Shown here: positions 34,096 through 48,400 of the stretch, piece after piece
How the letters are laid out: each line of letters begins with the position of its first letter
How positions within the stretch are numbered: the stretch's first letter is position 1
The notes under the pieces: model-generated
Seen by the model: the letters and a program-made list of their open reading frames with translations, nothing else
Database searches by the model: none
What the model was told of the DNA's origin: nothing
Program-made: the position numbers and the translations under genes
Source: Tetragonia tetragonoides
Taxonomy: Eukaryota > Streptophyta > Magnoliopsida > Caryophyllales > Aizoaceae
Reading direction: 5' to 3'
Length of the DNA: 64,000 bases
Assembly (NCBI GenBank): GCA_038025085.1
Contig: CM076152.1
Span: 34,661,501 to 34,725,500 of the forward strand

Positions 34096-36379
34096 GTATA
34101 CGTATAAAGTGAGTCCAATTCGTGTGGGCACGACACATAGGACGCCGCGTGGGGGTGTAAATTCGTGTGATGATGACCCTTAAGCGTCACGAAATAAGCA
34201 AAGCTTGCCACATAGCCTAACAACTCACCATCAAAGTGTCACTCATTAATGCCATATCATTATTGGATTTATTACGTATTTATTAATTTTTTATTTGTAT
34301 TACAAAATAAAAAAAGCTTTAGTTATGTAAGTCAAAAAATTATAAATCTTGATTCAATGGATTGGATTTGAAAAAAATCTTCAAAATGAGATATATGTCT
34401 TACAAAAGTTGGGTCATTTCCTGACGATGATGACATGTAGGATGACATTTAAGAGGGAATGTTCGTGTGAAGATTACATGTAGATGTCACATGTGTACAA
34501 CCTGGTTAAATAACAATAAATGACACTTCTAACAATACCGGCGTTAACTATTTGATGACATATGTATTTAACTTGACCTTTAATATTTTATAGCATAGAT
34601 GAAATTTATTTAAGTGGTACGTTCCTACATGATCTATTTAACTAATCTGAATTGGATTAAACTAAATTAAACTAATAATAAATTGGGAAAATAAAGTCTT
34701 AGTATACTCGAAGAAAAGTTTATTAGTCTTTATCTTTTTTTTTTTTTTTAGAATTTTGATGTAGGCTAAAATTATGTTTATAAATCAATCTTTTTTACAT
34801 TCATTCTAATTTTGATGTAGATCGATTTAAAAGGACATTTCATACCAAAAATATTAAAATAATCAAATATAGAATTAGTTGTGTAGTATAAAACAGGCAT
34901 GTGGTATCACTTACGAAGTTATTTTCATTTTCGAGAGATAATCACGAGTCCGTGCGGAGCACGAAGGCACGAAGATAAAACTAGGTCCTTCTTCGTGTGG
35001 TGCCGACACGTGGGATGCCACATAGGCGAGCCACGTCGTGCAAGCATGACACGCAAGCGACACGTAAGCATAAACTTGCCATCCATCATGACACATCATC
35101 CATCATTAATGTCTCATCATTAGTTGACTTAATTACATATTTATTAGCATATTTCTAAATTATAAAATAAAATAACTTTAGTAACGTAAGTCAAAAAATT
35201 ATAAACCTGATTCCGTTGGATTGGATTTGAAAAATTCTTCAAAACGAGATATATATGTATATGTCGTATAAAAGTTGGGTTCTTTCGTGTGGTCATGACA
35301 CGTAGGACGTCACATAAGAGGAAATGTTCGTGTGAAGATGACACGCACATGCCACATGTGCTCAACTATGTCACATCACATAGTTTTAGTTGTACGGAAT
35401 AAAACGAGCATGTGCTATCAACTTTTAGTGCACATATACCGTTAATGCAAAATGAGTTTATTCATTATTTTCATTAATTGAATTACTTATTAAAATTAGT
35501 GTACATATACTGTTTTTATTATCTATCTAAACTTAGTCCAATCTCATTACAAATGAAGGTCGCATGCAAATATCATTTTCAAGAATTAGCATGCTGCATC
35601 CTATGGATAAAAATCTTTGCAAAAATAAAATAAAATGTATTTTACTAAAAAAATTAATAATTTTACATCAAATATAACATTATATTATTATATATATTCA
35701 TAAATAATTATTTTACGAACCCGTGGGTAAACCTAGTATATATATAAAAGTGAGCTCATTTCGTGTGGTCACGCCACGTAGGATACCACGCAAGCGCCTA
35801 TATTCATGTGAGGGCGACACGTGAGATGCCACGCAGCGCCCAAATTCGTGTGGTGATGACACGTATGCCGCCACCTAAGCCAACCATCCAAGTGGGTCAA
35901 TCATTAATGCATGATCATAAATACAACATAATATAATTATTATAATATTATTCAAATTATAAAATAGAATAGCTTTTGTTATGCAAATTTAAAAATTATA
36001 ATTCTTACTCCATTGGAACTGGTTCGGAAAATACTTCAAAATGAGATACATATGTACCATGTCCTATAAAGTTGGGTTCTTTTTGTGTGAGGATGACAGG
36101 TGGGACGCCACATGGGAGGGATATGTTCGTGTGAAGATAACACATAGGTGCCATATCGGTATACGTATAAAAGTGAGTCCAATTCGTGTGGGCACGATAC
36201 ATAAGACACTTACATAGGAGGTGCAAATTCGTGTGACGATGGCACTTAAGCGTCATGTAAACAAAGCTTGCCACATAGCCTAACAAATCTTCATCCATGT
36301 GTCACTCATGGATGTCTCATCATAAGTCGAAAAATTATAAATATTACTTCAATGGATGGATTTGAAAAAACCTTCAAAA

Positions 36380-36492
<113 letters not shown>

Positions 36493-37792
36493 ATAAAAGT
36501 TGGGTCATTTCCATGCGGTAATGACATGTAGGATGCTGCATAAGAGGAAATGTTCGTGTGAAGATGACACGTAGATGTGACATGTGCACAACTTGGCCAC
36601 ATAGCTTAACGGATCAATCCAAGTGTCAGAAGTTCATTATTACTCGAATTTATTATTTTATTTATGTGCATATTATTTCAAATTACAAAAAAAAAAAAAA
36701 CATATCTTTAGTTACATAAATCTAAAAATAATAAATCATAGTTGATTAGATTGGTTTTGAAAAGGTTTGCTATAAACTAAATGGATAAGACACTTAAGAT
36801 ATCCATATTTTTATTATATTAGTTGTAAATCACACTTGAATATTAGTAAGGAAAACATATATTCTAAACATTTAAATTTAATTTGTTTAAATATTTTTTA
36901 TTTATAAGAAAAATGGAGTCATTTTTCATATACAGATGCCATATGGACGGACATGTCGTGTGGGAGATGAAACATGAACTTTCACTCATCATCTACTCCA
37001 ATGCTTTCTTAGCAAATTAATTAAGACTTTAGTATAACACTTTAGACATACTTATGTAACATAAATGCCACGCAACCGAAAAGTAAGATTCAAGGAACAC
37101 TCATTATAAGTTATTATGTTGAAATTTACGAACGTTGAACTACCTAGCACATTTGAGAAATAAATATTTAGGATCAAATTGTTGATTATAACTTTAGAAA
37201 GTGAATTTTTTTTGCTCACCACTAATTGATTTTATTCAATTACCAAAACTCCAATTGCAATAAGAGAGTGATTTTTAACTATAGAGAGAATAATTAATCT
37301 TTATTTTTTTTCTTTGGAAATTTTGAAGTAGGCTCAAATTATGTTCATAAATCAATCAATTTTTACATACATTATATTTTAGATGTAGATCATTGGATAT
37401 TTAGAAGTAAATTATGAGGGAGATATGAAATAATACTATTATTTTTAAGAATTAGCGTGCCTCCTATATATGGATAAAATTTTTGCTAACATAAAATTAA
37501 ATGTATTTCACAAATAATATTTATAATTTCAAACCATAAAATTTTAATGTCTTTATTAAATATATTAGTATAAATGTTTCTCTTTTTCTTTTCGTGTGTG
37601 CACGACATGCAAGATGCCACATAGAGACCCAAAATCGCGTGACAGTGACACCGAAGTCGCCATATTAGCAAAGCTTGCCACATAGCCTAACAACTCATCA
37701 TCCAAGTGTTTTCCCTTAATGCCTCAAAATTAGTTAACTTTATTACATATTTATTATTAGCATATTTTTATATTAAAAAATAAAATAATTTT

Positions 37793-40642
37793 TGTAACAC
37801 CCCGAATTTTCGTCCAATTTAAATCCATTTAAAATCACGAGTTGCAGCGGAAAAACTCTGGAAATCTGAAGCGTTACCGCCATATTTAATGTTCAAATCA
37901 AATACAAGGCTAGAAATAAAAACAAGTGCTAGAAACCTCAACCCAACCTACTAGATAATTAAATATTAACTATCTTCCAACTAACTTAAAATAATTAATC
38001 CAAATGAAATAAAGGTATTAAACTTATTAATTCTCATGCAAGAGAATTAATCTTCTTACAATAATAAAATCCCAATAATATCAATGTTCCAAACTAAGCA
38101 ATAAAATAAATGTTTTTAGAAGATATACAATCTTCTTGGTACGCCTTCCCTAGCTCAACTCCTCAAGCTATAATCCTGTCAATCTACTCCCCCATATAGA
38201 CAAATTCCATATAGGTTCATCATAGGCCCACCATTGAAGAGAAAGGGACAACAAACACAAGTAAAAAGAAAAACAACTAATCAGCGATGCTGAGTAATTC
38301 AAAACCACATAATCCATCTCAATCTCCAATATTAAGTTCTCAAGCTTAATTAAATAAACTAATCATGCTTTAAGAATAAGGACAACATGCTTTAAAAATA
38401 AAGACACAATAATCACCAAATAATAAATCTCATTATTTATTATTATCCATTAGCCAAGTTCATTAGAGAGAAGAGAATCGCAAGAATTGTCAAACCAACC
38501 GCAGTTGATTCAATAGGATCTTAGTCCCGTGCACAGTGGCAAAAGAGGGATCAACCGTCCCGGAGTATAGATGACTCCCGAAGTACTTCTAGATGTTCCT
38601 AAGTATGCATACCCTCTCTCAACCCTTAGGTTTACAAGAAGAACAGTTTCATCCACAAAACTTCACTTGTTCAATCATCATATATGGATACAAGCTTTAA
38701 CTAAATACATTGAGGCCATAACCAATGGAACCACTCAACATACCAATGACAAATTCCCATTCGCATCCTTTGGTGGATCTCTCACACAAAGAAGTCTTAA
38801 CTCTCAATTCAATTTAATATGGTGATCACATAACAAGTAATACACATAATCTTGACACTCAAGTAATACGATATGGTTACAATTTCCGATGGCATTTACA
38901 TGAAAGGGCATCTAGGCCTTAATTCAAAACCACCTAATCAATAGTCAAAGTTCATATTAACTTATTGAAGTAACATGCTTCTAACATGAATCCACATGCT
39001 TACTAACATGATACAAAAATAGCATTTTTGAGCTATATCCAATTGAACAATTATTAACATAATTTTTCGTTCAATAAACCAAATAAACATGCATCTCCTC
39101 ACATGAATATTAATCAAGTAGACATTGCTACACAAGTGAATTTCCAACATTATACATGCATTCACTATCATATAATTCTATACGAATCATCACAAGGAAA
39201 TAAACATCAATTATTCCTTCTCAAATATTCACAAGTCCAAATATGAATTCTCACACCTAATTCAATACTAGACAAATGAACACAAATTCCCAAGCAATTT
39301 GAATTATGACAAAGAGACTACATGATTCATAGAGACATGAATTACCTTTCACAATAGGCAATCACACAAACAATAAACGTAAGCTCCTTACGTTCAAGCG
39401 CGGTCAACGGGTCCTAACAAATCCACAATGTAACAATAGTCAATACCTTGACTTCTAAACCACTTTATTAAACTTTAAAGATGATTTAGTACCCTTAATT
39501 TAATTAATTAAGTTGATGGAATTTTCAATTACTCATGCATGCTCAAAGTTTCCAAAAACGAATTTGCATAACAAAATAGGAAACTTTCTAAAACCCTAAA
39601 CAAGTCAAAGCAAGTCAACACCAAAAACCAACACCAACATCCCCACCACCAGCGGGCCCCACCACCAGAAGACCCGCTGGTGGGCCCGCCGGCAGGCGCC
39701 TGGCGGCGCACAGCCGCCAGCGACGGCGCTGCAGCGCCGCACGGCTGGGTCGTGCGTCGTGCAGGCTCGGCCGTGTGGCCCTAATATTTTTTTTTATTTT
39801 TTTTTATTAATCAATTTAACAAAACCCTAATCTAATTAAATCTAAAATACATAAATTTCCAGATTTAATTAAATTGTAAAGATCTAACCTTTTTCATTCA
39901 AACTTGATTCAATTCAATAAAAACCACAACCAAAACCCTAATCATGATTCTATCATGCAAATTAAATAGAATCTAACAAACCCTAGATGAAACTTAAATT
40001 AGGGTTTATCATACAAAACTAGGGTTCATGAAAACATACTTGAATTGAATCAAAAAGCTTTTAATAATCAAAGGAAATCAATTTAGCATACTTACTTGAA
40101 AATTCAAGGAGTTAAAATTGAGCAAGATGGAATGTGAAAAGTGATGAACTTTTCTCCTTCTTTTTGCTCTGGGGTTCGACCGTGTGTAGGGAGAGAGAGA
40201 GAGACGTTTCTTTTTTTTGTTTGGTAAAGAATCAGTTATGTGAGGAAGTTGAGTATATTTAGGAACCCCCAAATCTACTCCTTCTTTACTAAACTGCTTC
40301 CTTCCTAAAAACTTTCCTTAATTCCCTCCACTTACTAAATATTTAGGAAACAATTTTTGAAAATAAAAATCTGAATTTTTGTGCCTTATTTTCGGCCACT
40401 TAGCCGAAAATATTGGCCCAAATTCCTTCCCATAATTTCGGCCATTTACCGAAATTATAGCCCACAATTCCTTTTTATTTATTTGGCCGAATTATAATTT
40501 AATTAGGTCCAAAACCAAAATTCAATATTAATTAGGCAACTCAAAACATTTATGAGCCCAATTAAATATTTTAAATACGAAATTGCATTTTCTTTTTAAG
40601 TAATTATTTTTCTAAAATGAATAAAAATTACGGGGTATTACA
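37793..40642. mobile_element. Long solo LTR (2.85 kb)
   Basis: Starts TGTAACACCCCGAATTTT and ends (reversed) TGTAATACCCCGTAATTTT; TG..CA termini; duplicated ATTTT at 37788-37792 and 40643-40647. The interrupted sequence is a Helitron-like unit that elsewhere reads aaaataattta gttac (near 43468). No gag/pol or second LTR is present. A GC-rich island lies at 39645-39780 in an otherwise AT-rich element. Such a length fits a gypsy-type LTR. Confidence 0.65.
39647..39739. other. Cluster of three GC-rich hairpins in the solo LTR
   Basis: Inverted pairs: CACCAGCGGG (39647-39656) with CCCGCTGGTG (39673-39682); CTGGCGGC (39700-39707) with GCCGCCAG (39713-39720); and the perfect 16-bp palindrome CGGCGCTGCAGCGCCG (39724-39739). 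Confidence 0.7.
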
Positions 40643-41145
40643 ATTTTAGTTCTTTCAATGGAGATATATGTGACCTTTACAAGTTGGGTCCTTACCATGC
40701 AGTGATAACATGTAAACGCCACATAAGAGGGAATATTCGTGTAAAGATGACAAGTTATCGTCACATGTGCAACTTTGTCACATATCTTAACAAATCATGA
40801 TCCAAGTGCCAAATGATCAATATCACTCGATTTTATTATATGATTTATTTGCTTATTATTTCAAACTACAAAATAAAATATTTTAAATTACGTAACTCTA
40901 AAATATAAAAATCTTACTTCATTAAGTTATCTTTTTCTATTCTTTTGTGAAGTTTGAAGTATCTTCAAATTATGTTCATAAATTAATCTTTTTTTACATT
41001 CATTTTATTTTAGATGTAGATCAATTATAAAGAGCATTTCATACAAAAATATGAAAATAGTCAAAAATAGAATTAGCTGTGCGGAATACAACAAACATGA
41101 GGTATCACCTAGGAAATTATCTTCATTTCTGAGAGATATGTACGA

Positions 41146-41174
41146 GTCCGTGCGAAGCACGGACATAAAATTAG
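41146..41174 (+). other. Helitron-type 3' end
   Basis: Stem GTCCGTGC / GCACGGAC (8 bp, loop GAA), then ataaaa and TTAG-T. CTAG is mutated to TTAG. The next unit starts at once (tatatatataaaagtgag). Confidence 0.55.
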
Positions 41175-42245
41175 TATATATATATAAAAGTGAGTTTATT
41201 TCGTGTAGGCACGCCACATCGGTATACGTATAAAGTGAGTCCAATTCGTGTGGGCAGGACACGTAGGACGCCACGTAGGGGGTGTAAATTCGTGTGATCA
41301 TTTCGTGTGGCAATGACACGTAGGATGCCACGCAGGCGCCTAAAATCGTGTGGGCATGACACCTAAGATGCCACTTAAGCGCCAAGTTCGTGTGGTGATG
41401 ACACGTATGCTGCCACCTAAGCCTCCATCCAAGTGTGACAAGTATTAATTAATAATCATTATTTGACTTCATAATACAACCTATTATATTTATTATCATT
41501 TTGTTAAGATTATAAAATAAAATAACTTTTGTTACGCAACTTTAAAAATTATAATTCTTCCTCCATTGGATCAGGTTCGGAAAATACTTCAAAATGTGAT
41601 GCATATCTACTATTTCTTATAAAGTTGGGTTCTTTTCGTGAGACGGTGACATGTGGGACGCCACATGGGAGGGATATATTCGTGTGAAGATGACACATAG
41701 GCGCCACATCGGTATACGTATAAAGTGAGTCCAATTCGTGTGGGCACGACACGTAGGACGCCACGTAGGGGGTGTAAATTCGTGTGATGATGACCCTTAA
41801 GCGTCACATAAGCAAAGCTTGCCACATAGCCTAACAACTCACCATCAAAGTGTCACTCATTAATGCCTTATCATTAGTTGGCTTTATTACATATTTATTA
41901 GTTTTTTTTTATATTACAAAATAATAATAATAAACTTTAGTTATGTAAGTCAAAAAATTATAAATCTTGATTTAATGGAATAATAAATTGAGAAAATAAA
42001 GTCTTAGTATACTCGAAAAAAAGTTTATTAGTCTTTATCTTTTTTTTTCTTTTTAGAATTTTGATGTAGGCTAAAATTATGTTTATAAATAAATCTTTTT
42101 TATATTTATTCTAATTTTGATGTAGATCGATTTAAAGGGACATTTCATACCAAAAATATTAAAATAATCAAATGTAGAATTAGTTGTGCAGTATAAAACA
42201 GGCATACTTAGGAAGTTATTTTCATTTTCGAGAGATAATCACGAG

Positions 42246-42273
42246 TCCGTGCGGAGCACGGAGATAAAACTAG
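42246..42273 (+). other. Helitron-type 3' end
   Basis: Stem TCCGTGC / GCACGGA (7 bp, loop GGA), 7 nt, then CTAG (42270-42273) and T. The next unit abuts. Confidence 0.6.
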
Positions 42274-44529
42274 TATATATATAAAAGTGAGTCCATTTCG
42301 TGTGGCCACGACACGTGTGATGTCACGCAGGGGCCTTAATCGTGTGAGGACGACACGTGTAATGCCACGCAAGCAACTCTTTCATATAGTGATGACACGT
42401 AAGCACATGCACGCCACGTAATATAACACATCATCCGCCATTAATGTCTAATCATTGTTTCATTTAATTACATATTTATTATCATATTCTCAAATTTTAA
42501 AATAAAATAACTTTAGTTACGTACGTAGCGCAAAAAAATTTGAATCTTACTCCATTCGATTAGATTTGAAAAGTACTTCAAAATGAGATATATATATCCT
42601 ATAAAAGTTTGTTTATTTCTTGCGGTGATTACACGTGGGACGCCACATAAGAGAGAATGTTGATGTGATCATGACACATATGCACAATTTTGCCACATAG
42701 CCTAACAAATTATCATTGAGCTGTCCTAAAGTCATTATTACTCCATATTATCATATATTTATTAGTATATTATTTCAAACTATATAAAGTTGAGACAATT
42801 TCGTGTGGGTACATCATGTAGGCCAATACCTTGGAGACCCAATTTCATGTGGTGACGATACCTAAGCGCCACGTAAGCGGCCACATAAGCAAGTCGTACA
42901 AGTATAACTAATAAATGCGTCTTTATTCATGACATTCATATAGTAATTAAATATAACATCTATATTTATTAGCCTATTTATTCCAAATTAGAAGATAAAA
43001 TAACTTTGGTTACGCAATTGTAAAAAATCAAAGTGTTACGTTATTGCATTGGAAATGAAAAATACTTCAAAATGAGATGTATATGTCCTATATATAAGCT
43101 TATAAAGTTTGACATCTTCTTGGAAAAGTTTTATAGAAGTTAAGGATAAAAATCGTAGAATAACCATATTTGTAATACATTAATTGAGTATCACACTAAA
43201 ATTAGGTCCTAATAACTCGAGTGGTGATATAAAAGTGAGTCGATTTCATGTGGGCACGCCACGTGGGATGATAAGCTCTCAAATTTGGGTGGGCATGACA
43301 CGTGGGAAGCCACGTAGAGGCTCAAAGTCGTGTGCCGATGACACCTAAGTCGCCTCACAAGCAAAGCTTGCCACATAACCTAACAACTTATCATCATCCA
43401 AGTGTCACCCATTAATATCTCATTATTAGTTGATTTTATTACATATTTATTAGAATTTTTTTATATCACAAAATAAAATAATTTAGTTACCTAAGTTAAA
43501 TAATTATAAATCCGACTTCAATGGATTGGATTTACAAAAAGTTTAATATGAAATATATATCCTATACAAATTGGGTCTTTTGGGTGCGGTGATAACATGT
43601 AAACGCCACAGAAGAGGGAATGTTCTTGTGAAATGACACGTAGACGCTACATGTGCACATCTTTGCCACATAACTTAACAAATATCATCAAAGTCCCACA
43701 TGATCATCCAAGTTCAATTCACATGGGCACGACATGCGTAGGATGGCACATAGAGGCCCACATTCGACATTCGTGTGACGATGACACCTAAGTCGCAATA
43801 TTAGCAAAACTTGCCACATAACCTAACAACTCATTATCCAAGTGTCACCCATAAATGTGTTATCATAAGTTGGATTTACTACATATTTATATATTAGCAT
43901 ATTTATATTACAAAATAAAATAATTTAGTTACATAAGTCAAAAATTTATAAATCTTAGTTCAGTTAATTGGATTTGTAATTTTTTTTAAAAATGAGATAC
44001 ATATGTCTTATACAAGTTGGATCTTTTGCGTGCCGTGATAACATGTAGACGTCATATAAAGGGAATGTTCGTGTAAATGACATGTTAGACGCTACATGTG
44101 AACAACTTTACCACATACGGCTTAATAAATATCATCCAAGTCCCACATGATCATCATCATTCGACTTTATTATTGATTTATTTTCATATTATTTCAAACT
44201 AAAAAGACATATTTTTAGTTACATAACTCTAAAAATTATGAATCTTACTTCATTAAATTGAATTTTCTTTTTCCTTTTGGAATTTTAAGGTAGGCCTCAT
44301 GTTCATAAATTAATCTCTTTTACATTCACTCTATTTTAGGTATAGATCGATTTAAAAAGATATTTCATACCAAAAAGAAAATTAAAAAGTCAAATGTAAA
44401 ACAGACATGAGATATCCACCTAGAAAATTATCTTTATTTTGGAGAGATATTAACGAGTCCATACTTTAACTAGTATGATATCTTTATTTTGGAGAGATAT
44501 TAACTAGTATGATATAAGATTGAAGTAAA

Positions 44530-45456
44530 AGAGATATCGTGTCCATTTCTTCTTTTCAATTTCATTTAATGATAGGATATGAAATCAGTCAAAACCATCA
44601 CAATATTCAATGCATTTCGCACGTATTAAATAAAGTGGAGTTGATGTATACAAACTATACAAGCGATAATAGTATAAAAGTACAAATGACAACCACCAAT
44701 TCTAAATTCCACTCATTCAGGTGTGTGATCATACATTATATAATACCATTTCTTTTGAATATGACAAAATCTGACCTAATCCGTCGAAAAAATTAGACAA
44801 AAACTAACTTCATAATTCGAAAGTCCACTAAAAATTACACATAAATGCATTAAAATCTCCCAAAATAGATTGACTAATCCTGAACCCAACATTACAACCA
44901 CAAAGGACCAAACTGTAAACCCGACCTGACCTGACTCAATCGAGATAATTGACCAAAACTAACTTTACCATTTGAGAGACAACTAAAAGTTTTTATCGAA
45001 ATACAATCAAATCCGTCGAATTAGATTAACTCGAACCCGAACCGTTTGTCATGTCTAATTTCCCTCACGTTGTACTTGACTAAGTTGACTTATTTTGCAT
45101 GCACCAAAGCACCAACTATTGTTACTATGCCAACCTTAGTCAAATTGTAAATTGGGTACAATCCAAAACCCCAACTCAGCTTCCGGATAAGCCTAAGCCT
45201 TCCCTCCACTTTTCATTTCTCTACCCAAAAACTCCATTTGTAGGCCCAAAAATAATACTGTATCTCCATATTCATATTCATATTCATATCCCCAAATATC
45301 AACCGAAAAAGCTCACATTCCCCTGCACCGCCGGCTAAAAATCTCTAGCTAAACCAAAACTACTATGATAATTACCCATTTTCCACCTAATCCATCAGCC
45401 TAAACATCAATCTTCACTCCTTCAACAAAATTTTCCGCATTTAAAAGGTCACAAAA
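44530..45456 (+). promoter_or_regulatory. 5' flank of the thioredoxin-like gene
   Basis: This region, about 0.9 kb, is the source-like copy of the fragments found at the ends of GLP units 1 and 2. It lacks the MITE of copies B/C (empty site TTA at 45136-45138). A (CATATT)n-like run is at 45267-45290. No clear TATA box was identified, so the transcription start is not placed. Confidence 0.55.
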
Positions 45457-48400
45457 ATGTCTATTTTGGTACCAAATTGTCAAATTATATGTAGAGATAT
45501 ATACCAAAGAGACCATCACCAGCAAGTATCAAACACTGGGTGGTGCTTGTTTTTGCTCAAATCTTCTGGGTTTGGTTTAAATTACAAAAAGGGATGCAAT
45601 GAACATAGAAGGGTAAACAAGAAGAGAGAAATTAGGGCTCAAGCTTTATGGCCTGATTTGTCAAGACCCAGTTCTGTGGATATGGAACCCATTAAGGATT
45701 GTGATCACTTGGACCAGGTTCTTCAACAGGCTCGTGAAAATTCTCAACCTGTTGTCATTGATTGGTCTGTTGTTTTCTTCTTCATACTTTTATTTAATTA
45801 ATTGACTTGCCCATTTCTTCACTTCTAAGCTCCTTTTGGTTATTGGGAAATATCATAATTTGGACAAAATATTATAATTTGGACTTATGCTGACTGATGT
45901 GTTGAACTTAATTGATGGGTTTGGATTAGATTAACTTTTTTTGCAATTTGACAATATGGGTTATCAATCAATTAATTGAAGAAGTGAGGACTAAAATGTA
46001 GAAATTTGATTTCGTTTGCTGGGGTTTTGTTATTAGACTTATTTTTCCATAATGGTGATCAATTAGCTTAAGAAATACTGACTAAATTCGAGAGTCTTTT
46101 GATGTGATGTTGTTGCATTAGTTATATTTCTGCAATTGAATATTCGGGCAAATGTGGGTAATTGATCAAATTGAGAAATCTGACTGAAAATGTAGAATTT
46201 CTTTGATTTGACATTCTGGGTTATGGGTTCCTTTATTTGCTTTCTTCTTTGGATTTCAAAATTGGATATGCTTTGTGCATGCATGGATGTTTCTTTTCTT
46301 CTAGTTGCTAATTCTGGTTATTATATTTCTTCTTCTTTGTTGCTAGGATGGCTAATTGGTGCAGGAAATGCATTTATCTCAAGCCTAAACTGGAAAAACT
46401 TGCTGCTGAATATGATACCAAGTACGAGTACTAATCTCTATCTTTTACCAAAAAGTGTAGATTTTTGGGGTGAAAAGGGGCAGCATGAACCAAACTAAAC
46501 AAAAACAAGGAGACTTTGAAACAATGTACATATTTGATTACCTCAATGTACATTGATTTCCTAAATCTACATATTAAATTTGTACCAAACAGTCCCTTTT
46601 GTATCAAAGTGTCTTGTTGTTTCTGTTTTGGTACATCGGGTACTTCTGCCAGTTTGTTGTGTGCGTCGTATATCTTCAATGTTACAGCCTTACAGGCATA
46701 CACACAAGTATCTGGTTCATGCTCAAATATGCCTCACATCGAAAAGCTATTGCCTGTTGCTGTAACTGATTTTGTTCTTTGTCCACATCAAATGTCACTT
46801 TCATCCATAAATCAATTTAGTTTAAGATCAACAGATAGCATGATGCCTAAATGCTAGGGGGTTGGATGGAGCTTGGTTTCTTCCATTATCTATACCAAAG
46901 AACATACTTACAGGAAAGCCTAGGGCATACCCTTGTTCCACGCCAGAGGCATCTCTTACCATCCAATAGAATTGGGAATAGCTTCTAAGTGCACAGTTAC
47001 ATTGTTGTTGTTGAACAAAATATAATACATTTAATTAATCTTGCTGTTCAGCTTACGTGCCCTCTATGATTAACATGTGAGAATTCCTTTCAGAAATGTA
47101 CTTTTGTCCTTTACTTGGGGATAAATATTAAATATCAAGGGATTGCAGTTCACATGCAGATCTGAATTACATCTGCATAAAATATAATCTTATATACTTA
47201 CAAGATTAAGTGAAATATGTTACAGTTTTAAGCTATACTAGTTGGAATCTAGAGACCATTATCCTCAAGCTATGAGGAAAGACAGACGACAACCAAACAA
47301 TAATGGGATAAAGAAATACCATGGAGGCCAGCTTGTGGTAATTGACTGACCCCTCTTCACATGGTTTCCCTACTAAAAACAAAATCTCTTGTTTCCCCCC
47401 CAATTTGTTTACTCCTACACTAAGCACAATCTTCTGCTATAAAAACCTTAGCTCAACTATCCATTTCAGACCACAGTCCCTCCAATCACAAACCATCTTA
47501 ACTTTAGAGCCCTCAATCTTGTTTGGATTAGTTGCCTTAGGATGGCTTCAAAGGCTTTGGCATCAACTGCCCTCCTCCTTTGCTTGAACCTTGTGTTCTT
47601 CACTATGGTGAGCTCTACTTATGCCCCCTGTCCACCACCACCAAAGAGCTCATCTGGCCACCACAGCGGCCACCATGGCAGCCACCACAGCGGCCACCAT
47701 GGCAACCACCATGGCGGCCATTACAAAAGCCCATCGACACCAACAATGCCTGTACCATCTCAGGGAAAGTGCCCTGTAGATGCCCTAAAATTTGGGATTT
47801 GCGCCAACTTATTGGGCGACCTGCTAAACCTTGATGTTGGCACCCCACCAAAGACCCCTTGCTGCCCTCTCATTGAAGGGTTGGTTCACCTTGAAGCTGC
47901 TGTCTGCCTTTGCACTGCCATAAAGGCTAATATCTTGGGGAACAACCTTAAAGTCTCTGTCTCCTTGAGCTTGTTGCTCAACTACTGTGGCATGGGGGTT
48001 CCTGCTGGCTTCCAATGCTCCTAAAACGGTCATATTACCACTGTTTTGTGGCCTGTTACAAGCTTTTATTTCATCTTCTTAATTACTCCTCTGAAGCATT
48101 TTGATTTACTTTGTATAGGTCATGTATCTGATAGATAGTTTCTTTATCTTTGTTCTATTTGATTGGTTTGATCAGTCGCTCGATCACCTTAATGCCCATG
48201 ATTGGTGTAACCTCTTAGTAACTCAAGTGATATAGGTATATATGATGTTATCAGATTCATTGATTTACATGATGGAGTTCTGTAAACTTCTACCAACCGA
48301 TTCATATGTTAGACCACTTGATATTACAAATTCTGGAGAAGCTAACAACCAACAATCTAGTCATTAAGGATTATTGCCGGGTATGGACCTAATAAATCAC

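Noticed and set aside
38571..38825. Open frame inside the long solo LTR
   Set aside because: 84 codons with no gag/pol motif. Solo LTRs normally encode nothing.
47580..48033. Alternative frames over the HyPRP gene
   Set aside because: The 8-cysteine frame with signal peptide is clearly the coding one; the others are shadows of the His codon repeats.
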